Of a stretch of 9,948 nucleotides of DNA, positions 4,192-9,948 are shown one piece after another. Below the pieces are notes generated by a model, which did not search any database, had not been told where the DNA came from, and worked only from the letters and a program-made list of their open reading frames with translations. This DNA comes from Rhodococcus sp. (in: high G+C Gram-positive bacteria) (GTDB lineage: Bacteria > Actinomycetota > Actinomycetes > Mycobacteriales > Mycobacteriaceae). Made by a program: the position numbers and the translations under genes. Each line of letters opens with the position of its first letter. Position 1 is the stretch's first letter. Location: positions 1-9,948 of the forward strand of contig JAAYXN010000173.1 of NCBI GenBank assembly GCA_012515885.1, written 5' to 3'.

Positions 4192-6813
4192 GTGAGTTCC
4201 CCCTTCAACGGCCCCGGAGACCGACCAAACGGCCCTTCGCGTCCCAGCGGCCCGCCGCCGCAGGGACGGCCAGCGGGCCCGCCTCAAGGTCAGCGTCCGC
4301 CCGCTGGAGGGCCAGGTCGCCCACCACAGAATCGTCCGGGCGCGGGTTCGCCGCAGGGTCGCCCAGCCGGGCCCCCGCCTCAGGGGCGTCCGTCGGGACC
4401 TCCGCAGCAAGGTCGCCCGCCGCAGGGCCGCCCGTCGGGGCCGCCACCAAACCGTCCCGGTGGACCGCAGGGCAATCGCCCCGCTGGCCCGCCGCCAAAC
4501 CGTCCGGGAGGTCCGCAGGGCAATCGCCCCGCTGGCCCGCCGCCAAACCGTCCGGGAGGTCCGCAAGGAAACCGTCCCGCTGGCGGATCAGGCGGGGGGC
4601 GCCCGCCCGGTAACCGTCCGCCGAACCGACCCGGTGGCTCCGGCCCGGGTGGTCCACGCGGCGGAGCACCGAAGAAGCGCAAGAAATCACCATGGCGTTA
4701 TGTGCGCCGCACCGCCTATGTGCTTGTCGCGCTCGGCATGGTGGTGCCGATCATGCTGTTCATGGTCGCCTACATCGTCCAGGACGTCCCGCGTCCCGGC
4801 GACCTGAAAACGAACCAGGTGTCGACCATCTTCGCGGCCGACGGTTCCGAGATCAGCCGTATCGTGCCGCCAGAAGGCAACCGCACCGAAGTCGATCTGA
4901 ATCAGATCCCGCTGCATGTCCGTAACGCTGTTCTTGCTGCCGAGGACCGGGACTTCTACACCAACCCTGGTTTCTCGCTGTCCGGTTTCGCGCGTGCTGC
5001 CCGCGATAACGTCACCGGCGCTCAGGATGCTGGTGGTGGCTCCACGATCACCCAGCAGTACGTGAAGACGGCACTGGTCGGCTCGGACCGCAGCCTGACG
5101 CGAAAGATGAAAGAGCTGGTCATTTCGTCGAAGATGGCGCGTGAGTGGGCCAAGGACGACATTCTGGCTGCCTACCTCAACACCATTTACTTCGGCCGCG
5201 GCGCGTACGGCATCGCTGCTGCGTCGAAGGCGTACTTCGATAAGCCTGTTGAAGAGCTCACCGTCGAGGAAGGCGCTGTTCTTGCCTCCTCGATCCAGTT
5301 GCCGTCGCTGCTGGACCCGGAGCAGAACCCAACTGGCGCACAGGCGCGTTGGAACTATGTCCTCGACGGCATGGTCTCGGCGGGCACCTTGAACCAGTCT
5401 GACCGCAGTGCCATGCAATACCCGCCGTACCTGCCGCTCGCACAGGTCGATAACGGGGACACCGCCTCTGGTCCCGAAGGCCACATCAAAAACCAGGTGC
5501 TGCGTGAACTTGCCGCCCAGGGCATCGACGAAACGTTGATGAACACCGAAGGTTTGCAGATCACCACCACCATCGATCCCGTTAAGCAGGCTGCTGCTGT
5601 TGATGCCGCCCGGTCCAACCTTGAAGGTGAACCGGAGAACCTGCGTACCGCGGTCGTGTCCATCGACCCGAACACCGGTGGCGTCGTCGCGTACTACGGC
5701 GGTGAGGACGGCATCGGCTACGACTTCGCGAACGCGGGCCTGCAGACCGGTTCGTCGTTCAAGGTGTTCGGTTTGGCTGCGGCTCTCGATCAGGGCATCC
5801 CGCTCTCGGAGATGTATGACAGTGGGCCACTGACCATCAACGGCATTCGGATTGGCAACGTTGAAGGTGAAAGCTGCGGGCAGTGCACCATCGCGGAAGC
5901 ACTCAAGCGTTCACTCAACACCAGCTTCTACCGGCAGATGCTTGAACTCGACGGCGGCCCGCAGGCCGTCGCCGACATGGCGCACCTCGCTGGAATCCCG
6001 AAGGAAATCCCCGGCGTGGGTGAAACCCTGACCGAACCGGGTGGCGTTGGACCGAACAACGGCATCGTTCTCGGCCAGTACCAGTCCCGTCCGATCGATA
6101 TGGCGTCGGCGTATGCCACGCTCGCTGCATCCGGCACCTACCGGACACCGCACTTTGTCCAGCGTGTCGTCACCTCGGAAGGTGCGGTGCTCTTCGACCG
6201 CGGCGTCGAGCCCGGCGAACAGCGCATTGATGCCGCCGTCGCAGACAACGTCACTGCCGCTGCCGAACCCATCGCTGCATACTCACGCAACCATGGGCTC
6301 GCTGGTGGACGTCCCTCCGCAGCGAAGACGGGAACCGTCCAGCTCGGCGACACCGGTCAGAACAAAGACGCCTGGATGGTCGGCTACACGCCGTCACTGT
6401 CCACCGCCGTCTGGGTCGGTACCGAACAGGGCGAACCGTTGAAGAACTACAACGGCTCCAAAATCTACGGTTCTGGTCTGCCGTCCGATATTTGGAAGCA
6501 GACGATGGATACCTCGCTCAAGGGCACCGCTGTTGAGCGGTTCCCCAAGCCCGGTGCCATCGCCGGTCAATCCGGTGTGCCCACGTTCACGGGGCCGCCT
6601 CCGACGGAAGAGCCGGAAGACGTACTCGATCTGAGCGAAATCATTCCGCCAGTAGTCACCCAGCGTCCGGTGGAAATTCTTCCTGGCGTGACCATTCCGA
6701 TCCCCGGATTCGCCCCTCGCCAAGAAGCACCGGCACAGCCAGCGCAGCCCGCTGACCCGGGCGTTGACCCCGGTGCGGGTACAGGCGGCGCCGGCACGGA
6801 AGGTCCCGGTTAA
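4192..6813 (+). CDS. ponA: Bifunctional penicillin-binding protein (class A, PonA1 type)
   Basis: An 873-residue class A PBP that polymerises lipid II into glycan strands and crosslinks stem peptides outside the membrane. Residues 1-163 are a cytosolic Pro/Gly/Arg/Gln-rich tail ending in KKRKK, and about 174-196 is the transmembrane anchor. GT51 follows: EDRDFY with catalytic Glu251, GGGSTITQQ (281-289), RKMKE with Glu308, and ILAAYLN (324-330). The transpeptidase has SSFK (nucleophile Ser521, Lys524), SLN (574-576) and KTG (712-714), so all key residues are present. A CGQC pair (562-565) just before SLN may form a disulfide. Residues about 785-873 are a Pro/Glu/Gly-rich extracellular tail; no PASTA domain is seen, which points to PonA1 rather than PonA2. 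The GTG start has GGAG (4180-4183) 8 nt upstream. The gene lies between DUF5318 and a GT87 gene, as in mycobacteria. Identity is secure. Confidence 0.97.
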   Translation: MSSPFNGPGDRPNGPSRPSGPPPQGRPAGPPQGQRPPAGGPGRPPQNRPGAGSPQGRPAGPPPQGRPSGPPQQGRPPQGRPSGPPPNRPGGPQGNRPAGPPPNRPGGPQGNRPAGPPPNRPGGPQGNRPAGGSGGGRPPGNRPPNRPGGSGPGGPRGGAPKKRKKSPWRYVRRTAYVLVALGMVVPIMLFMVAYIVQDVPRPGDLKTNQVSTIFAADGSEISRIVPPEGNRTEVDLNQIPLHVRNAVLAAEDRDFYTNPGFSLSGFARAARDNVTGAQDAGGGSTITQQYVKTALVGSDRSLTRKMKELVISSKMAREWAKDDILAAYLNTIYFGRGAYGIAAASKAYFDKPVEELTVEEGAVLASSIQLPSLLDPEQNPTGAQARWNYVLDGMVSAGTLNQSDRSAMQYPPYLPLAQVDNGDTASGPEGHIKNQVLRELAAQGIDETLMNTEGLQITTTIDPVKQAAAVDAARSNLEGEPENLRTAVVSIDPNTGGVVAYYGGEDGIGYDFANAGLQTGSSFKVFGLAAALDQGIPLSEMYDSGPLTINGIRIGNVEGESCGQCTIAEALKRSLNTSFYRQMLELDGGPQAVADMAHLAGIPKEIPGVGETLTEPGGVGPNNGIVLGQYQSRPIDMASAYATLAASGTYRTPHFVQRVVTSEGAVLFDRGVEPGEQRIDAAVADNVTAAAEPIAAYSRNHGLAGGRPSAAKTGTVQLGDTGQNKDAWMVGYTPSLSTAVWVGTEQGEPLKNYNGSKIYGSGLPSDIWKQTMDTSLKGTAVERFPKPGAIAGQSGVPTFTGPPPTEEPEDVLDLSEIIPPVVTQRPVEILPGVTIPIPGFAPRQEAPAQPAQPADPGVDPGAGTGGAGTEGPG
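4441..4584 (+). repeat. Three 48-bp tandem repeats in the ponA 5' coding region
   Basis: Three copies (4441-4488, 4489-4536, 4537-4584) each encode PPPNRPGGPQGNRPAG, PBP residues 84-131. The protein repeats are identical, while the DNA copies differ at synonymous sites (for example CAGGGCAATCGC against CAAGGAAACCGT in the third), so the peptide seems to be under selection. Looser GRPxGPP-type units precede them (residues about 24-83). The array can expand or contract in frame and may cause assembly errors. Confidence 0.9.
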
Positions 6814-6817
6814 CCAA

Positions 6818-6867
6818 GACCGCGCCCAGAGCCGGTAATCTCGCGGCGTGGATCACTGGGCGCGGTC
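6818..6867 (+). promoter_or_regulatory. 12-bp perfect inverted repeat around the GT87 promoter and start codon
   Basis: GACCGCGCCCAG (6818-6829) is the exact reverse complement of CTGGGCGCGGTC (6856-6867). The 26-nt loop holds the TAATCT hexamer (6836-6841) and the GTG start (6848-6850); the right arm is codons 3-7 of the GT87 gene. In RNA read through from ponA it would form a GC-rich stem. No U-tract follows, so an intrinsic terminator is unlikely; attenuation of read-through or control of translation is possible. A dimeric repressor site is less likely given the wide spacing. Confidence 0.55.
6836..6841 (+). promoter_or_regulatory. Candidate leaderless -10 (TAATCT) for the first GT87 gene
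   Basis: TAATCT, followed by 6 nt (CGCGGC) and GTG at 6848. No Shine-Dalgarno precedes this GTG, nor the in-frame ATG at 6899. It suggests that the GT87 gene has its own promoter in the 34-nt gap after ponA as well as any read-through. Confidence 0.5.
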
Positions 6868-8560
6868 ATCGGAGTCTGCTCGGACACCCGAGTCTCGTAT
6901 GTCTGATCCGCAGGCACCCGATACTCGGAAAAACCCGCGGCTCGATCCCCGGTTCGCTGAAACCTGGGAAGATTTCGGCGCCGTCAACGAGCAGTCACCG
7001 GCCCCGCTAGCGGAAGACCGTCGCTCCGCTGACGACCGGGACATTCCCAGCCGCAACGACCCGCTGGTCCAGAAACTATCCAGCCTCGTCGGTGGGCCGT
7101 TGGGCCGCCACGCAATGGTGGGTCGAGAGCCGTTCTTGACGCCCATGCGGGTGCTCCTGCTGCTCGGTGTCACCTTCCTCGTTCTGGGGTGGTTCGCGAA
7201 AGCGCCCTGTATCCAGCAGGGGCCGGTAGGCCCAGACGGCGCTATCGGTTTGGACTGGAGCGGCAGCCGCCAATACGTCGCCATGTGCTACTCGGATACC
7301 GTCCCGCTCTATGGTGCGGAACGGCTCGATGAAGGCGCCTTCCCCTACAAAAAGTCGTGGGAAGAAACCACTCCCGACGGCGGCACCCAAACGCGATACA
7401 TGGAATACCCGGTGCTCTCCGGGCTCTACCAGTACGCCTCAATGCTGGTCGCGAAATCGTGGGACGCCGCGCCGTGGCTGCCGGGCGCGCTGCAAGTGGT
7501 GATTTACTTCAACGTCGTCGCGCTGGGTTTGGCGATCGCCTGGCTGATCACCCTGTGGTCAACGGCGCTGCTCGCGGGCCGACGCATCTGGGACGCCGGG
7601 CTCGTCGCGTGCTCCCCGCTGGTGATTGTGCACGCGTTCACCAACTTTGATCCCCTCGCCACCGCGTTCGCCGCCGGCGGGTTGCTGGCGTGGGCTCGCA
7701 AGAGACCGGTGCTCGCGGGAGTGCTGTTGGGTTTGGGCGGCGCCGCGAAGCTCTACCCACTGCTGCTTCTTGGACCGCTGCTGGTGCTGTGTTTGCGGTC
7801 GGGGAAGATGCGCGATTTCGCGCGCACCGTCGTCGCTGCGGGTGGCGCCTGGTTGGCGGTGAACCTGCCGATCATGGTGTTCTTCCCGAGCGGGTGGTAC
7901 GAGTTCTTGCGCTTGAACTCTGAGCGCGGCGCGGATCCGGATTCGATCTACAACGTCATTTCTTCGCTGACTGGTTGGGGCGGTTTCGATGGGCCGCTCT
8001 CGCACGGTCAAGCACCGACCATCTTGAACCTGGTCTCGCTGCTGCTGTTTGTTGCCGTGTGTGTGGGCGTCGCCTACATTGCGATGACCGCGCCGGTACG
8101 TCCGCGGGTGGCGCAATTGTGCTTCCTAGTTGTTGCTGGCTTCCTGCTCACCAACAAGGTGTGGAGCCCGCAATACTCGCTGTGGCTGGTTCCGCTCGTT
8201 GTGCTTGCCTTCCCGCACCGCCGAATCCTGTTGGCGTGGATGGCCATTGACGCCCTCGTATGGGCGCCGCGCATGTACTACTACCTCGGCGTCGGCAATA
8301 AAGGGTTGCCCGAGCAGTGGTTTACCTCGACGGTGCTGATTCGCGACATCGCTGTGGTGGCGATCTGTGTCCTGATTATTCGCCAAATTTACCGTCCCGC
8401 AGATGATTTGGTGCGCCGCGACGGAGTCGATGACCCCGTCGGCGGTGTGCTGTCCGGCAGCGCAGACCAGTACCCGTCGTGGATTCCGCAGTGGCTGCGG
8501 CCCGCAGGTACACGGAGACAGCCGACGCGCGCAGCCGAAATTCCGATACCGAAGTACTAG
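6848..8560 (+). CDS. GT87 (DUF2029) polytopic glycosyltransferase, with N-terminal cytosolic extension
   Basis: A 570-residue integral membrane protein of the GT-C fold, family GT87, syntenic with Rv0051. Such enzymes transfer mannose or arabinose from a polyprenyl-phosphate donor on the outer face of the membrane; the substrate here is unknown. Residues 1-98 are hydrophilic and probably cytosolic. From 99 on there are about ten hydrophobic helices. The first exported loop holds C121, CYSD (147-150), FPY (165-167) and EYPVLSG (186-192). Later landmarks are FTNFDPL (264-270), KLYP (301-304), AVNLP (337-341) and KVWSPQYSLWLVP (437-449). Asp150 in the first loop is where GT-C enzymes usually place the catalytic acid, but this is inferred. 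The GTG start is chosen because TAATCT lies 6 nt upstream; the in-frame ATG at 6899 would remove 17 residues. The gene begins 34 nt after ponA and ends tail to tail with its paralogue. Confidence 0.88.
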   Translation: MDHWARSSESARTPESRMSDPQAPDTRKNPRLDPRFAETWEDFGAVNEQSPAPLAEDRRSADDRDIPSRNDPLVQKLSSLVGGPLGRHAMVGREPFLTPMRVLLLLGVTFLVLGWFAKAPCIQQGPVGPDGAIGLDWSGSRQYVAMCYSDTVPLYGAERLDEGAFPYKKSWEETTPDGGTQTRYMEYPVLSGLYQYASMLVAKSWDAAPWLPGALQVVIYFNVVALGLAIAWLITLWSTALLAGRRIWDAGLVACSPLVIVHAFTNFDPLATAFAAGGLLAWARKRPVLAGVLLGLGGAAKLYPLLLLGPLLVLCLRSGKMRDFARTVVAAGGAWLAVNLPIMVFFPSGWYEFLRLNSERGADPDSIYNVISSLTGWGGFDGPLSHGQAPTILNLVSLLLFVAVCVGVAYIAMTAPVRPRVAQLCFLVVAGFLLTNKVWSPQYSLWLVPLVVLAFPHRRILLAWMAIDALVWAPRMYYYLGVGNKGLPEQWFTSTVLIRDIAVVAICVLIIRQIYRPADDLVRRDGVDDPVGGVLSGSADQYPSWIPQWLRPAGTRRQPTRAAEIPIPKY

Positions 8561-9900
8561 CTGACCCCAACAGGGATGGGGCGAGTGTCATCGAGTTTCT
8601 TCACCGCACTGGGCATGGCGCCGCGCAGCGGCGTCACCAAGAACAAGAAGAACAGGGCCACCAGCAGTACCGCCTTGCCGCCGACCCCGAACTTCACGAG
8701 CAGCTCATAGAAACCGGTATCAGACTCCTCGACCAACGCACCGAAATACCTGAAGACGCCGATACCGAGCGCAAGATCCGCCGTCAGATACGCCGCGATC
8801 ACACCCCACGGCACCTTGAGCAGCACAAAGAACGGCAAAATCCAGAGCGTGAACTGCGGCGAATGCACCTTGTGGAACAGCAAGAACCCGCACAGCATCG
8901 CGGCACTGACCCCGATCCACGAGAACGTGCCCTCATGCTGAAGCCGTCGCCACCCCAAATGCGCGGCCAACGCGATGCTCGCCAAAATCAACACCGGCGA
9001 CGCGACCGCCACAAACTGATCGAACTCCGGCGTCGTCGAATTGTCGCCAGGTGAACCAAACAGCGGAAGCACACCCCAGTACCAAATCGAGTTGGTCGTC
9101 AGGTCCGCCAGACGATTCTGTTGGAACGTGATCGACGCCCGCCACCCCTCATACGAAATGAGCGCGAACGGCAGATTCACCGCAATGACCGTGGCTACCG
9201 CTGTTGCCATAACAGTGATTGCCCCGCGCACGTCATAGCGGGAACCACGCCCATACGCGAGGACGTACAGCGCCAACGGCAGCACAAACAGGCCCGGATA
9301 GATCTTGAGGCAAAAACCGACCGCGAGCAGCGCAGAGGCACCTATCGCGCGGGTGCGCAGCGGGATCCGCTCGTACGACATGAGGAAGATCGCGCCGACC
9401 ACCGTCGCAACAACCGGCAACTCCCAGTTGTGGAAGGCATACAACACCAGCGGCGGCGTCGCCGACCACACCAACGCCCACTTGCCAGCGAGTCGGCCCA
9501 GCATCCACGCCGTCACCAAACCAAACGGGGCCAACAGCAGTGCAGATTGCAGCAAAAACTGGGCGTCAGTGTGGGCGCCGATCCCCGCGATCCACATCAA
9601 AACACCGCTGAGAACGGGATACTCGACGCTGCCTCCGGTCAAGAAGCCATCGGTATCGATACCACCCGACACATACGGGAAGAGATGCTGGTCAATACCC
9701 CGACCCAGCCACAACAGCTGGATATCGGAGTAGCACACGTGAGTGTCCTTGATCCGATCAAAAATCAGGCTACGACCCGAATCATCAAACGGCGCGCCGC
9801 TGCAGCGCGCCTTATTGAGATAGCCCAGTGCAAGAGTCAACCCGCAAAGCCCCACAACGAGCGCCATGATCGGCGTACTCGTCTTCTGGCCCCAACGCAT
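8557..9900 (-). CDS. GT87 (DUF2029) polytopic glycosyltransferase, second paralogue
   Basis: A 447-residue membrane protein with the same layout as its convergent neighbour but without the cytosolic extension: the first helix starts at about residue 9. Matching landmarks are C33, CYSD (56-59), FPY (74-76), EYPVLSG (93-99), FHNWELPV (156-163), KIYP (199-202), AVNLP (240-244), NSIWYWG (270-276) and KVHSPQFTLWILP (344-356). The paired cysteines and the CYSD aspartate are thus kept in both. A polyprenyl-phosphate-sugar transferase acting on an envelope glycan or glycolipid is the likely role; the sugar cannot be told. The ATG at 9898-9900 has no properly spaced Shine-Dalgarno (GGGGG is too close), but TAGGCT lies 6 nt upstream. 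The stop shares the bases CTAG with the other gene's stop. The C-terminal 30 residues are charged and probably cytosolic. Confidence 0.86.
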   Translation of the reverse strand: MRWGQKTSTPIMALVVGLCGLTLALGYLNKARCSGAPFDDSGRSLIFDRIKDTHVCYSDIQLLWLGRGIDQHLFPYVSGGIDTDGFLTGGSVEYPVLSGVLMWIAGIGAHTDAQFLLQSALLLAPFGLVTAWMLGRLAGKWALVWSATPPLVLYAFHNWELPVVATVVGAIFLMSYERIPLRTRAIGASALLAVGFCLKIYPGLFVLPLALYVLAYGRGSRYDVRGAITVMATAVATVIAVNLPFALISYEGWRASITFQQNRLADLTTNSIWYWGVLPLFGSPGDNSTTPEFDQFVAVASPVLILASIALAAHLGWRRLQHEGTFSWIGVSAAMLCGFLLFHKVHSPQFTLWILPFFVLLKVPWGVIAAYLTADLALGIGVFRYFGALVEESDTGFYELLVKFGVGGKAVLLVALFFLFLVTPLRGAMPSAVKKLDDTRPIPVGVS

Positions 9901-9906
9901 ACCCCC

Positions 9907-9912
9907 AGCCTA
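9907..9912 (-). promoter_or_regulatory. Candidate leaderless -10 (TAGGCT) for the second GT87 gene
   Basis: Minus-strand TAGGCT, then 6 nt (GGGGGT), then ATG. Upstream lies the 8-bp palindrome GCTCGAGC (9915-9922), too short to interpret alone. The remaining bases to 9948 contain no recognisable gene; a divergent neighbour may begin beyond the edge. Confidence 0.4.
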
Positions 9913-9948
9913 GGGCTCGAGCTGGGCGAGCGTGCGACGGAAGTGACG

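Noticed and set aside
4441..4584. CRISPR-like regular repeats
   Set aside because: The 48-bp units are directly adjacent with no spacers and are in frame within ponA.
4018..4693. Long minus-strand open frames across the start of ponA, rich in Arg/Thr or Gly/Pro
   Set aside because: They are by-products of the Pro/Gly/Arg-rich ponA tail and its 48-bp repeats read backwards; the plus frame encodes a recognisable PBP.
4687..5484. A 265-codon minus-strand open frame inside ponA
   Set aside because: It is antisense to the intact GT51 domain, has no ribosome site or family resemblance, and is expected from GC-rich codon bias.
8495..8507. Short palindrome CTGCGGCCCGCAG as a terminator for the second GT87 gene
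   Set aside because: At most 5 bp of stem with a 3-nt loop and no U-tract, inside the coding sequence of the other gene.
8564..8582. CCCC/GGGG hairpin just after the first GT87 stop
   Set aside because: A stem of only 4 bp with no T-run; too weak to call a terminator.
8479..9054. A 191-codon plus-strand frame with a charged, Glu/Arg/Gln-rich product
   Set aside because: It lies antisense to transmembrane helices of the second GT87 gene; such a composition is the usual mirror of hydrophobic codons.

Overview
The window looks like chromosomal core sequence from a GC-rich, mycolic-acid-type actinobacterium (order Mycobacteriales: Mycobacterium, Rhodococcus, Gordonia, Corynebacterium and relatives). 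The evidence is gene content and order: ino1, a PadR regulator, membrane protein(s), a DUF5318 protein, a ponA1-type class A PBP and a GT87 polytopic glycosyltransferase. From memory, this is the order of M. tuberculosis Rv0046c-Rv0051. GTG starts and leaderless-looking promoters also fit. I cannot name the genus. No insertion sequence, prophage, CRISPR array, tRNA or rRNA is visible.

Layout. Positions 1-771 (minus) hold padR then ino1, overlapping by 8 bases, so the regulator and myo-inositol-3-phosphate synthase are translationally linked; ino1 runs off the left edge. Positions 772-964 are a non-coding control region with a near-perfect 19-bp tandem repeat and a 7-bp-arm palindrome, likely operators for the PadR protein. 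Positions 965-3582 (minus) hold three tandem paralogues, each with an N-terminal DUF1707 domain, one transmembrane helix and an exported C-terminal domain I do not recognise. They read in the order C (2677-3582), B (1813-2661), A (965-1813). Divergent from them are a DUF5318 double-CxxC protein (3688-4116), a bifunctional penicillin-binding protein (4192-6813) and a GT87 membrane glycosyltransferase (6848-8560). A second GT87 paralogue (8557-9900, minus) converges on the first, and both stop codons lie in one shared CTAG.

Common theme. Most of the genes serve the cell envelope. Ino1 makes the inositol used for phosphatidylinositol, PIMs, LM/LAM and mycothiol. PonA polymerises and crosslinks peptidoglycan. 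The GT87 proteins probably move a sugar from a polyprenyl-phosphate donor to an envelope glycan or glycolipid outside the membrane. The DUF1707 proteins and DUF5318 are of unknown function but sit inside this cluster.

The most informative non-obvious signals are regulatory. The four complete genes whose starts lack a Shine-Dalgarno sequence, plus the re-assigned DUF5318 start, each have a TANNNT -10 hexamer 6 nt (7 nt for DUF5318) before the start codon, as expected for leaderless transcripts. The four genes with a clear Shine-Dalgarno use that instead. A 12-bp perfect inverted repeat encloses the promoter and start codon of the first GT87 gene. I see no wholly new multi-gene system. The least explained element is the DUF1707 triplet.
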